64,000 nucleotides of DNA, taken from Micromonospora profundi (GTDB lineage Bacteria > Actinomycetota > Actinomycetes > Mycobacteriales > Micromonosporaceae). Position numbers and translations under genes: made by a program. The first letter of the stretch is position 1, and the number at the start of each line of letters is the position of its first letter. This document shows, piece after piece, positions 34,629 through 44,100 of this stretch. Below the pieces are notes generated by a model that did not search any database, was not told the DNA's origin, and saw only the letters and a list, made by a program, of their open reading frames with translations. Where the stretch lies: positions 4,373,001-4,437,000 of the forward strand of contig NZ_JAATJK010000001.1 of assembly GCF_011927785.1 (NCBI RefSeq), in the 5' to 3' direction.

Positions 34629-34888
34629 GCCCGCTCCCGGACGGCGAAGCGGACCAGCGCCACCGAGCCGACGAAGCCCAGCAGGGACAGCACCACGAGT
34701 ACGGGCAGCGTGGTGGCGTGCCGGTTGACCGCCGCCTCCGCGCCCACCGCGCCGACCATTGTGGCGAGCAGCATGTCGGCGGCGATCACCCGGTCCAGCA
34801 ACGTCGGGCCCCGGTAGAGCCGGATCAGCGCGAGCAGCGCGGTCACCGACAGCAGGGCGGTGAGGACGGCGGCCAGAAGCAGGATCAC
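34625..34888 (-). CDS. mrpF: Na+/H+ antiporter subunit F
   Basis: 87-residue MnhF protein with three helices: VILLLAAVLTALLSVTALLALIRLYRGPTLLDRVIAADMLL and a C-terminal LVRFAVRERA. Its GTG start overlaps the mrpE stop by four bases and its stop overlaps mrpG. Confidence 0.9.
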   Translation of the reverse strand: MILLLAAVLTALLSVTALLALIRLYRGPTLLDRVIAADMLLATMVGAVGAEAAVNRHATTLPVLVVLSLLGFVGSVALVRFAVRERA

Positions 34889-35490
34889 TGGGTCGTTCCC
34901 TTCTCGGCGGGATCGGACTCGACGAGGCGCAGCTCGGCCGCGCTGCCCACCGCCCGGACGATCCGCTGCTCGACAGCGAGGGTGCGCTCCCGCGCGAGTT
35001 CCAGGTCCGCCGGGCCGTGGGTGTCCAGCACGTGCAGGTACAGCGTGGCGGCCGCCCGGTCCACCTCCAGGACCAGAGTGCCGGGCACCAGGGTGACCGC
35101 CTCGGCGGTGAGAGCGATGTTGAGGTCCGTCGGCACCCGTAGCTGCACGGCGATGATCGCCCCCCGAGGCCGGTAGCCGGGCTGCATGGCGATCCGGGCG
35201 ACGTGGATACTCGCGACGACAAGCTCCACGACGAACTTGCCCACGAACACCAGCAACGCCCAGGGCCGCAGCCGGCCGCCGAAGGTGACCGGCGGCAGCG
35301 GGAAGAACAGGAGCACCGCGCCGCCCACCAGCAGGCCACCGACCACGTTGGCCCAGCTGATCTCGCCCCACAGCAGACACCAGACGACCACCAGCCAGCC
35401 CAGGGCCACCGCCTGGTCCCGCCAGCGCCCGAACCGCCCCCGGGGCTCGGCCGCCGCGGACCCCGAGGACGTCATGGTCGGTTCGGTCAC
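34885..35490 (-). CDS. mrpE: Na+/H+ antiporter subunit E
   Basis: 201-residue MnhE protein: three N-terminal helices (WLVVVWCLLWGEISWANVVGGLLVGG) and a cytoplasmic domain with LTPGT-like TLVPGTLVLEV followed by LHVLD. Start GTG 35490 overlaps the mrpD stop. An Ala/Ser-rich N-terminal extension of about 20 residues precedes the first helix. Confidence 0.9.
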   Translation of the reverse strand: MTEPTMTSSGSAAAEPRGRFGRWRDQAVALGWLVVVWCLLWGEISWANVVGGLLVGGAVLLFFPLPPVTFGGRLRPWALLVFVGKFVVELVVASIHVARIAMQPGYRPRGAIIAVQLRVPTDLNIALTAEAVTLVPGTLVLEVDRAAATLYLHVLDTHGPADLELARERTLAVEQRIVRAVGSAAELRLVESDPAEKGTTQ

Positions 35491-36992
35491 GGCACACCTC
35501 CTGGGAACACAGCCCGCACGTACGGAGTGCGCGAGAGCAGATCGGCTGCCGAGGCGGCGGTCACGTCGAAGAGCGGACCGGCCAGCACCGTCAGCACCAG
35601 GCCGAACACGACCAGGCCGACTGTGGCACCGACCATCAGCGTGGGCAGCCGGACGACAGGGTCAGTGGTGTCCAACTGCGGCGCCCGCCAGAACGCGATG
35701 TTCCACACCCGCGAGGCGACATAGAGGGTGAGCAGGCTCGTCAGCGTCCCGGCCGCCACAAGCGTCCAGGGCAGCGCCCCACCGGCCGCCGCCCCGGCCT
35801 GGAGCAGACCGAGTTTGCCCAGGAAGCCCGAGAATGGTGGCACACCGGCCAGGTTCATCGCCGGTACGAAGAACAGCACGCCGAGCAGGGGCGCCATCCG
35901 GGCCAGCCCGCCGAGCCGGCGCAGGTCGGTGCTGCCGGCCCGCTCCTCGACCAGCCCGGCGACAAGGAACAGCGTGGTCTGGATCGTGATGTGGTGCACG
36001 ACGTAGAAGATCGCACCGGAGAGCGCGGCGGTGGTGCTCAACGCCACCCCGAAGATCATGTAGCCGATGTGGCTGACCAGTGTGAACGACAGGAGCCGCT
36101 TCATGTCGGACTGCGCCACCGCGCCCAGGATGCCGATCACCATCGTCAACCCGGCGACGATCATGAGCAGGTTGTCGACCTGCCCGTCCGGGAAGAGCAA
36201 CGTCTCGGTGCGGATGATCGCGTAGACGCCCACCTTGGTGAGCAACCCCGCGAACACCGCTGTCACCGGAGCCGGCGCCGTGGGATAGCTGTCCGGCAGC
36301 CAGGCCGACAACGGAAAGACCGCCGCCTTGATCGCGAACGCGAGCAGCAACATCAACTGCAACGTCAGCCGTACGTTGTCGGGCAGATCGTCGAGCCGCT
36401 GCGCGAGCTGCGCCAGGTTGAGCGTGCCGGTGGCCGAGTAGACCAGACCCACAGCGGCCAGGAAGATCATCGAAGAGAGGATGCTCACCACAACGTACGT
36501 CGACCCCGTGCGGATCCGGGTCTCGGTGCCGCCCAGCGTGATCAGCACGAAGCTCGCCGCCAGCAGGATCTCGAAGCCGACGAACAGGTTGAACAGGTCG
36601 CCGGCGAGGAACGCGTTCGTCACGCCCGCCGTGAGGACCAGGTACGTCGGGTGGAAGATCACCACGGGAGTGGTCTCGGCGGTCTCGCTGCGGCCCTGAC
36701 CGATCGAGTACAGCAGCACGCACAGCGTCACCGCCGACGACACCACCACCATCAGCGCGGCGAGCTGATCGGCGACCAGCACGATGCCGACCGGCGCCGG
36801 CCACCCGCCGACCGCCAACACCACCGGCCCGTGCCGGTACGCCTCGACCAGCAGCACCACCGCGACGAGGAACGTGCCGGACAGGCAGAGCACACTGACC
36901 GCACGCTGGATCCGGGGTCGCGTCGCCAGCAAGAGGGTCAGCGCCGCACCCAACAACGGCACCACCACCGGCAGCGGCAACAGCCTGCTCAT
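35487..36992 (-). CDS. mrpD: Na+/H+ antiporter subunit D
   Basis: 501-residue proton-conducting subunit homologous to NuoM/NuoN, about 14 helices. Signature region: HPTYLVLTAGVTNAFLAGDLFNLFVGFEI, FAIKAAVFPLSAWLPDSYPTAPAPVTA (channel lysine and helix-breaking prolines) and AQSDMKRLLSFTLVSHIGYM. ATG 36992 shares a base with the mrpC stop (TGATG). Confidence 0.94.
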   Translation of the reverse strand: MSRLLPLPVVVPLLGAALTLLLATRPRIQRAVSVLCLSGTFLVAVVLLVEAYRHGPVVLAVGGWPAPVGIVLVADQLAALMVVVSSAVTLCVLLYSIGQGRSETAETTPVVIFHPTYLVLTAGVTNAFLAGDLFNLFVGFEILLAASFVLITLGGTETRIRTGSTYVVVSILSSMIFLAAVGLVYSATGTLNLAQLAQRLDDLPDNVRLTLQLMLLLAFAIKAAVFPLSAWLPDSYPTAPAPVTAVFAGLLTKVGVYAIIRTETLLFPDGQVDNLLMIVAGLTMVIGILGAVAQSDMKRLLSFTLVSHIGYMIFGVALSTTAALSGAIFYVVHHITIQTTLFLVAGLVEERAGSTDLRRLGGLARMAPLLGVLFFVPAMNLAGVPPFSGFLGKLGLLQAGAAAGGALPWTLVAAGTLTSLLTLYVASRVWNIAFWRAPQLDTTDPVVRLPTLMVGATVGLVVFGLVLTVLAGPLFDVTAASAADLLSRTPYVRAVFPGGVP

Positions 36993-37471
36993 CACGCCTC
37001 GTCCCCGTGCCGTAGCCGACGTCGTGCCGGCTCTGGATCGACCTGCTCCGGATCGTCGTCCGGACCCTCCCCGCCGTGATCGATGGCACCCGCCTCGTTG
37101 CGCTCGGCCTGGCGGATGATCTGCTGGTCCTCCAGATCGTCGGGCACCTCGTCGTCGCCGGTGAGATACCAACTTCGGTACGCCACAGCGAGCAGGAACG
37201 CCGTCAGCCCGAACGTGATCACGATCGCCGTCAGCACCATGGCCTGCGACAGTGGATCAGCCATCTCGTCCACCGGCCCCGTGCCCACCACCGGCGCCCC
37301 ACCGGACCGACCGCCCAGCAGGATCAGCAGGTTGACTCCGTTACCGGTCAGGATCACGCCCAGCAGGATCCGGGTCATGCTGCGCTCCAGCAGCAGGACC
37401 ACACCGCAGCCGACCAGCACCGCGACAGCAAGCACCAACACCAACGTCGGGCCAGGCTGACCGGCCGTCAT
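36992..37471 (-). CDS. mrpC: Na+/H+ antiporter subunit C
   Basis: 159-residue NuoK-like subunit with three helices (SMTRILLGVILTGNGVNLLILLGG, DPLSQAMVLTAIVITFGLTAFLLAVAYR) and an acidic, hydrophilic tail of about 55 residues that is longer than usual. ATG 37471 with GAGGG upstream. Separated from mrpA by two copies of a 47-bp repeat. Confidence 0.92.
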   Translation of the reverse strand: MTAGQPGPTLVLVLAVAVLVGCGVVLLLERSMTRILLGVILTGNGVNLLILLGGRSGGAPVVGTGPVDEMADPLSQAMVLTAIVITFGLTAFLLAVAYRSWYLTGDDEVPDDLEDQQIIRQAERNEAGAIDHGGEGPDDDPEQVDPEPARRRLRHGDEA

Positions 37472-37485
37472 GACACGCCCTCAGA

Positions 37486-37592
37486 TCGCGACTGCGGGGC
37501 TCGCAAACCCGGCTCACTCCTCGCGCTCACGGACCCACCAGATGTTCGCGACTGCGGGGCTCGCAAACCCGGCTCACTCCTCGCGCTCACGG
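37486..37592. repeat. Two 47-bp direct repeats, 60-bp period
   Basis: Identical copies at 37486-37532 and 37546-37592 (TCGCGACTGCGGGGCTCGCA... to CTCACGG), separated by 13 unrelated bases. The right copy contains the mrpA stop codon. Read on the minus strand the unit starts CCGTGAGCGCGAGGAGTGAG; I believe this type of unit recurs in actinomycete genomes at gene ends. Confidence 0.9.
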
Positions 37593-40421
37593 CCGGTCTC
37601 CCTTGTCGACGGCCAGTCCGCCCGCTTCCGTACCGGTCGCCTCGATGTGCCGGTCCACCTCGGCACCGAGGCTGCGCAGGATGTCCAACACCAGCCCGAT
37701 CACGATGAGGTACACGCCGATGTCGAAGAACAGCGTGGTCACCAGATGGATGTCGCCGATCAGCGGTAGCGAGGCGTCGATCTTGGCGCTCTGCAGCAAC
37801 GTCCCGCCGGCGAGCATCGACACCACGCCGCTGCCCACCACCACTGCCAGGCCGGCGCCAAGGATCAGGCCCGCGCCCACCGGCGCCGCCTCGGTCAACT
37901 CGTACCGTCCGCCGGCCAGATAGCGGACCACCAGCGCGAGGCCCGCCACCAGGCCACCGGCGAAGCCGCCGCCCGGCGCGTTGTGACCGGAGAAGAGCAG
38001 GAACAGGGAGAACAACACCACCGTGTGGAAGATCAGCCGGGTGACCACCTCCATCACGATGGAGCGCCGCTCCGCGTACAGGGTGGGGCCGCCGCGCAGC
38101 CACACCGGCCGCCCGGGCAGGACCGACCGGCCCGGCGGACCCGGCCGACGCGGGCGCGGCCCGGTCCGGGACTTCTCGAAGATCAGGCTGGCCACCCCGG
38201 TCGCGGCCACCACAAGCACCGACACCTCGCCCATCGTGTCCCAGGCCCGGATGTCGACAAGCGTCACGTTCACCACGTTGCGGCCGTACCCCTCGGCCAC
38301 TGCCAGATCCGGGAAGGCCACGGCGATGTCCGGCGCCCGGCGGGCGCCGGCCGCGACGAGGGCGAGCCCACCCGCCACCAGGCCCACTGCCACGCCGATC
38401 ACCCGGCGGGCCCAGCGGCTGCGGCGCAGCGGACGGGCCGAGAACCGTGGCGGCAGGCGACGCAGCACCAGCACGAAGACAGCGATGGTCGCGGTCTCCA
38501 CCAGGAACTGCGTGAGAGCCAGATCGGGAGCGCCGTGCAGGATGAAGAGCATCGCGGCGCCGTAGCCGGTCACCCCGACCAGCAGCATCGCGGTCAGCCG
38601 CCGGCGGGCGCCGACCGCGAGCAGCGCGGCCACCGCGATCACCAGCACGACCACCGGTTGCAGCGGGTTGCCCCAGAGGGGGATCCGGGTCTGCCACGGG
38701 CCGGCTGCGAGCATCGCGCCACCAGGCAGCACCACGAGGGTGACCAGGATGATGCCCAGGTACTGCGGAAGGGAACCCCGCTGGGTCGCACCCGTCACCT
38801 CGATGGCGAGCCTGTCGAAGCGGCCCACCACCCACTCGTACCCCTGGTTGCCGCCGATCGGCGAACGGAGCCGGGCCAGTACCGGGGCGAGCGGCCCCCG
38901 CACCGCGAAGAGCAGGCCGCCGCCGACGAGCGCCAGCACGGACAGGCCGAGCGCCGGGGTCAGTCCAGGCCAGAGCACCAGGTGCGCATCGACCTCACCG
39001 AGCAGTTCGGCGTACGGGCTCAGCAGGCCGTCCAGCACGGCGGCGGCCGGGCCGGCGAGCAACCCGAGACCGGCGAGCACAGTCGGCGGGACGAGCATCG
39101 CCGCGGCGATCGGGCCCGGCGACACCGGTTCCACACCCGGCCGGTCGGCGAACGCGCCCCACAGGAACCGGGCGCTGTACGCGACGGTGAGAATCGTCCC
39201 CACGACCAGGCCGGCGAGGACCAGCGGCTGGTCGATGAACGCCGCGAACACCGCCTCCTTGGCCACGAAGCCGACGAGCGGCGGTACGCCGGCCATCGAC
39301 GCCGCCGCCAGCACCGACACCACGAACAGCGGCCGGGACCAGCGCCGCAGCCCGGACAACTGCCGCAGGTCGCGGGTGCCGGCGCCGTGGTCGATGATGC
39401 CGACGACCAGGAACAGCGTCGCCTTGAACAGCGCATGCGCCAGCAGCATCGCTGTGCCGGCCAGCGCGGCGGCCGGGGTGCCCGCGCCGGTCACCGCGAT
39501 GAGCAGGCCGAGCTGACTGACTGTTCCGTACGCCAGCAGCAACTTCAGGTCGGTCTGCCGCAGGGCCGCCCACCCGCTGACGAGCATTGTGACCACGCCG
39601 GCGACCTGCGCCACGGGCCGCCACGGGCCGACAATGGCGAGGATCGGCGCGAGCAGCCCGACAAGGTAGACGCCGGCCTTGACCATGGCGGCGGCATGCA
39701 GGTACGCGCTGACCGGAGTGGGTGCCGCCATCGCCGCCGGCAGCCAGGAACTGAACGGCAGCACAGCCGACTTGGACAGTGCGCCGGCAAGGATCAGCAA
39801 CACCGCGGTGATCAGGTACGCGCCGCCGGGCAGCGGTTGAGCCGAGATCTCCGACCAGCGGTAGGTGCCGGCGTGCTCGCCCAGCATGATGAACCCGACC
39901 AGCATGGCCAGGCCGCCCAGCGTGGTCACGATCAGCGCCTGCGCCGCCGCCCACCGGCTCGACCGCCGTTCGGTGCTGTGCCCGATCATCAGGTACGAGA
40001 AGATCGTGGTCAGCTCCCAGCCGACATAGAGCAGCAGCAGGTCGTCGGAGAAGACAAGCAGGAGCATCGCGCCGGCGAAGGCGACAAGGACCCCGGCGAA
40101 CTGCGCCAGGCCGGTCGAGCCGGGTTTGAAGTAGCGGGCACAGTAGACCATCACCAGCGCGCCGACGCCGCCGATCAGCAGCGTCATCAGCCACGACAGG
40201 GTGGTGACCCGCAGCGCGATGTCGAGCTTCAGCTCCCGGATCCACGGGTACGTCTCGACGACCGCGCCACCGTCGGCGACGGCGGGCGTACGGGCCAGTG
40301 CCCAGCAGAACGCGGCGGCCGGTGCCAGCGCCAGCGGATAGAAGGCGCGTGGACCCCACCACTTGACGAGCGCCGGCGCGGCCAGGGCAGCCACCAGGTG
40401 GAGGATGAGCAGTAACAGCAC
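37587..40421 (-). CDS. mrpA: Na+/H+ antiporter subunit A-B fusion
   Basis: Largest antiporter subunit, 944 residues. Residues about 1-500 resemble NuoL (LLLYVGWELTTIFSYLMIGH, SKSAVLPFSSWLPAAMAAPTPVSAYLHAAAMVKAGVYL, SQLGLLIAVTG), then MbhD/MbhE-like helices, and from about 800 onward a complete MrpB domain (RLIFHTVVLFSLFLLFSGHNAPGGGFAGGLVAG). Fusion of A and B is common in actinobacteria. GTG 40421 has GGGAG five bases upstream; GTG 40427 overlaps that site. First gene of mrpABCDEFG, used for Na+ and alkali tolerance. Confidence 0.93.
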   Translation of the reverse strand: MLLLLILHLVAALAAPALVKWWGPRAFYPLALAPAAAFCWALARTPAVADGGAVVETYPWIRELKLDIALRVTTLSWLMTLLIGGVGALVMVYCARYFKPGSTGLAQFAGVLVAFAGAMLLLVFSDDLLLLYVGWELTTIFSYLMIGHSTERRSSRWAAAQALIVTTLGGLAMLVGFIMLGEHAGTYRWSEISAQPLPGGAYLITAVLLILAGALSKSAVLPFSSWLPAAMAAPTPVSAYLHAAAMVKAGVYLVGLLAPILAIVGPWRPVAQVAGVVTMLVSGWAALRQTDLKLLLAYGTVSQLGLLIAVTGAGTPAAALAGTAMLLAHALFKATLFLVVGIIDHGAGTRDLRQLSGLRRWSRPLFVVSVLAAASMAGVPPLVGFVAKEAVFAAFIDQPLVLAGLVVGTILTVAYSARFLWGAFADRPGVEPVSPGPIAAAMLVPPTVLAGLGLLAGPAAAVLDGLLSPYAELLGEVDAHLVLWPGLTPALGLSVLALVGGGLLFAVRGPLAPVLARLRSPIGGNQGYEWVVGRFDRLAIEVTGATQRGSLPQYLGIILVTLVVLPGGAMLAAGPWQTRIPLWGNPLQPVVVLVIAVAALLAVGARRRLTAMLLVGVTGYGAAMLFILHGAPDLALTQFLVETATIAVFVLVLRRLPPRFSARPLRRSRWARRVIGVAVGLVAGGLALVAAGARRAPDIAVAFPDLAVAEGYGRNVVNVTLVDIRAWDTMGEVSVLVVAATGVASLIFEKSRTGPRPRRPGPPGRSVLPGRPVWLRGGPTLYAERRSIVMEVVTRLIFHTVVLFSLFLLFSGHNAPGGGFAGGLVAGLALVVRYLAGGRYELTEAAPVGAGLILGAGLAVVVGSGVVSMLAGGTLLQSAKIDASLPLIGDIHLVTTLFFDIGVYLIVIGLVLDILRSLGAEVDRHIEATGTEAGGLAVDKGDRP

Positions 40422-40427
40422 TCGCAC

Positions 40428-40613
40428 TCCCGATCGTGGTGGCCGACGCCGTACATCTGTGGCGCCTAGCAGCGATCAGACGCCAATCCGTCGACGCCCG
40501 CGCGCCTTTGCCATAATTCGTCCCCTATCGGGCGGGCTCACGGCGGCAGTCAGCAGCCAGCGAAGCGCGCCAGGACGCCCTCGGTGACCGACAGACCAGC
40601 AGGCCGCCGGAGA
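40428..40613. other. Gap between unknown gene and mrp operon
   Basis: 186 bases with no gene; should contain the mrp promoter. No clear element recognised. Confidence 0.3.
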
Positions 40614-41000
40614 TCAGTTTATCAGGGCGTTACTGATGGGTTGCGCGTCGTCCAGGTCGGTGCCACCTGGGCGCAGTTCGGCCACGAGGTCGGCTCGGCC
40701 GAGCTGTCGGGCGACCTTGCCGACCACCCGCTCGGCGACGGCCAGCGACCGCATCGAGAGCAGCCGGCCCCGGCTTTCACGGCGCAGCACGAAATAGTGG
40801 ACGGCGACGCGGACCTGGCCGCGATCGGCGGCGCTGGCCTGGGCAGTCGAGACGACCAACTCCCGCAGGCACCGGGCGAGTCGCTCGGCGAGCGCCAGCT
40901 CGGGCCCGTGCAGACCGCCGCGCAGCGTGGCGAGGTGACTGTCGACCTTGCGGATCAGTACGTCAGTGCTGGGTTCGACGTGTCGCGGCTCGCCGGCCAT
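40614..41000 (-). CDS. Conserved protein of unknown function (128 aa)
   Basis: Soluble, Arg/Ala/Leu-rich, mostly helical. Starts MAGEPRHVEPSTDVLIRKVDSHLATLRGG; contains SMRSLAVAERVVGKVARQLGRADLVAELRPG. I do not recognise a family. Divergent from the lhr helicase gene across a 176-base space holding an inverted repeat. Could be a small regulator, but no helix-turn-helix is clear. Confidence 0.65.
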   Translation of the reverse strand: MAGEPRHVEPSTDVLIRKVDSHLATLRGGLHGPELALAERLARCLRELVVSTAQASAADRGQVRVAVHYFVLRRESRGRLLSMRSLAVAERVVGKVARQLGRADLVAELRPGGTDLDDAQPISNALIN

Positions 41001-41065
41001 CCCATCGCCTCCACCCGTTCGCGTTGCGGGTGAAGTTACTTTATGTTGCTCCTCAGAAGCAAGCA

Positions 41066-41082
41066 GTTAAGTGAGACTTAAC
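41066..41082. promoter_or_regulatory. Inverted repeat between lhr and unknown gene
   Basis: GTTAAG-TGAGA-CTTAAC in an AT-rich patch of the divergent intergenic space; AT content is markedly higher than the surroundings, consistent with a promoter and an operator for one or both genes. Confidence 0.45.
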
Positions 41083-41176
41083 GTACTAACTGCGCAACAG
41101 GTTCTTTTACCGCTCACTCAGGAGCGTTCCGTCGGGGCCGGTCGTGGATGTCGTACCGGCGGGGCACGATGGATCG

Positions 41177-44100
41177 GTGACCGGGGCAGATGTGGATACG
41201 GGCGGGGCGCTCGACGGGTTCGGTCCCGCCACCCGCGCCTGGTTCGACGCCGCCTTCGCCGCGCCCACCGCCGCCCAGGCCGGCGCCTGGCGGTCGGTCG
41301 CCGCCGGCCGCAACGCCCTCGTCGTGGCACCCACCGGCTCCGGTAAGACGCTCGCGGCGTTCCTCTGGTCACTGGACCGGCTGGCCCGCGAGCCCGCACC
41401 GGCCGAGGCGCGACAGCGGTGCCGGGTGCTCTACGTCAGCCCGCTCAAGGCCCTCGCCGTCGACGTCGAACGCAACCTGCGCGCCCCGCTGGCAGGCATC
41501 CGGCAGGCGGCCACCCGCCTCGGCGTCACCCCACCCGACATCACCGTCGGCATGCGCACCGGCGACACCCCTGCCGACGAACGACGCGCGTTCGCCCGCA
41601 CCCCTCCCGACATCCTCATCACCACCCCCGAGTCGCTGTTCCTGCTGCTCACCTCCGCTGCTCGGGATTCGCTGCGCGGCATCCAGACGGTGATCGTCGA
41701 CGAGGTGCACGCGGTGGCCGGCAGCAAGCGCGGCGCTCACCTGGCCCTGTCGCTGGAACGTCTCGACGAGCTGCTGCCCGCGCCGGCACAGCGGATCGGC
41801 CTGTCAGCCACCGTCCGGCCGATCGACGCGTGCGCCCGGTTCCTCGGCGGCGCCCGACCTGTCGACGTCGTGCAGCCCGCCACACCGAAGACCATCGAGG
41901 TCAGCGTGCAGGTCCCGGTGGAGGACATGACCCGCCTCGACGAGCAGGAGCAGCCACCCGAGGACGACCTCGGCGGTCCCGGCCCGCGACGCGCCTCGAT
42001 CTGGCCGGCCGTCGAGGAGCGGGTCTTCACCCTGATCGGGCAGCACCGCTCCACAATCGTGTTCACCAACTCCCGACGCAGCGCCGAGCGCCTCTGCGCA
42101 CGGCTCAACGAGCTGGCCGCCGAAGAGCTGGCCACCCCGTCGGGCGGTCCCGCCAGCCCGTTGCGGCACCGCCTGCCGGCCGAGGTGATGGCACAATCCG
42201 GCGCGGCCACCGGCGCGTCGCCGGTGATCGCCCGCGCCCACCACGGCAGCGTCTCGCGCGAGGAACGCAAGCACATCGAGGAGGCCCTCAAATCCGGCCA
42301 GCTGCCGGCGGTCGTGGCCACCTCCAGCCTGGAGCTGGGCATCGACATGGGTGCCGTCGACCTGGTGGTGCAGATCGAGGCTCCGCCCAGCGTGGCCGCC
42401 GGCCTGCAACGGGTCGGTCGGGCCGGGCACCAGGTGGGCGCGGTCTCGCGCGGGGTGGTCTTTCCCAAGCACCGCGGCGACCTGCTCTCCTGCGCGGTCG
42501 TCGCCGAGCGGATGACCGACGGTGCGATCGAGGAGCTGCACTACCCGCGCAATCCCCTCGACGTGCTGGCCCAGCAGATCGTCGCGATGGTGGCACTGGA
42601 GCCGTGGCGGGTCGGCGACCTGGCCGTGCTGGTCCGCCGGGCCGCGCCCTTCGCCGAGCTGCCGGACTCCGCGCTGCACGCCGTGTTGGACATGCTCTCC
42701 GGGCGCTACCCGTCGACCGCGTTCGCCGAGCTGCGCCCCCGCCTGGTCTGGGATCGCGCCGCCGACCTGCTCACCGGCCGTCCCGGCGCGCAGCGGCTCG
42801 CCGTGACCAGCGGGGGCACCATCCCCGACCGTGGTCTGTTCGGGGTCTTCCTGGCGGGCGCCGAGCGGGCCGCCCGGGTCGGTGAGCTCGACGAGGAGAT
42901 GGTCTACGAGTCGCGCGTCGGCGACGTCTTCCTGCTCGGCTCGTCGTCCTGGCGCATCGAGGAGATCACCCCCGACCGGGTGCTGGTCTCGCCGGCCCCC
43001 GGTCAGGCCGCCCGGATGCCGTTCTGGAAGGGCGACCAGCTGGGCCGGCCGGTGGAGCTGGGTCGGGCCATCGGCGCCCGGGTGCGCACCTTGCTCCGGC
43101 AGAGCGACGAGGCGGCACTGGCCGCGCTGCGCGCCGGTGGGCTGGACGAGTGGGCCGCCGGCAACCTCATGGCGTACCTGCACGAGCAGCGGGACGCCAC
43201 CCGTTCCCTGCCCGACGACCGCACCATCGTCGTCGAGCGGTTCCGCGACGAGCTGGGCGATTGGCGGCTGGCCGTGCACAGCGTCCTCGGCGCGCGGGTC
43301 AACGGGCCGTGGGCCCTCGCCGTGGGCCGGCGGCTCGCCGAGCGGTACGGCGTGGACGCCCAGGTGATGCCCTCCGACGACGGCATCGTGGTGCGCCTGC
43401 CGGACACCGCCGACGAGCCACCCGGCGCCGACGTGGTGGTGTTCGAGCCCGACGAGATCACCCAACTGGTCGAGGAGTCGGTGGGCACCTCGGCGCTCTT
43501 CGCCGCCCGTTTCCGGGAGTGCGCCGCCCGGTCACTGCTGCTGCCGCGCCGCGACCCACGCCGCCGCCAGCCGCTCTGGCAGCAGCGGCAACGTTCCGCG
43601 CAGCTCCTCGACGTCGCCCGCGAGTACGCCGACTTCCCGGTCACCCTGGAGGCTGCCCGGGAATGCCTCCAGGACGTCTTCGACCAGCCGGCGCTGGCCG
43701 GGCTGATGCGTGACCTGGCCGCCCGCAAGGTCCGGCTTGTCGAGGTGGAGACCAGCGCTCCGTCCCCGTTCGCACGGTCGCTGCTCTTCGGCTACGTCGG
43801 CGCGTTCCTCTACGAGGGTGACGCGCCGCTGGCCGAGCGCCGTGCCGCCGCGCTCGCCCTCGACTCCACGCTGCTCGGCGAGTTGCTCGGCCGGGTCGAC
43901 CTGCGTGAGCTGTTGGACCCCGCCGTGCTCGCCGAAACCGACAGGCAGCTGCGCTGGCTCACCGAGCAGCGCCGCCCCCGAGACGCGGAGGACGTGGTCG
44001 AGCTGCTGCGGGTGCTCGGCGACCTGAGTGACGCCGAGTTGACCGAGCGCGGCGCACCGGAGACGTGGCTGACCGAGTTGGAGGCCGCCCGCAGGGTGCT

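Noticed and set aside
37486..37592. Possible CRISPR array from 47-bp repeats
   Set aside because: Only two units, the spacer is 13 bases, the unit includes the mrpA stop codon and no cas gene is near.
37983..40415. 810-residue plus-strand open frame over mrpA
   Set aside because: Composition (Arg, Gln, His, Gly) is that of an antisense shadow; mrpA on the other strand is unmistakable.
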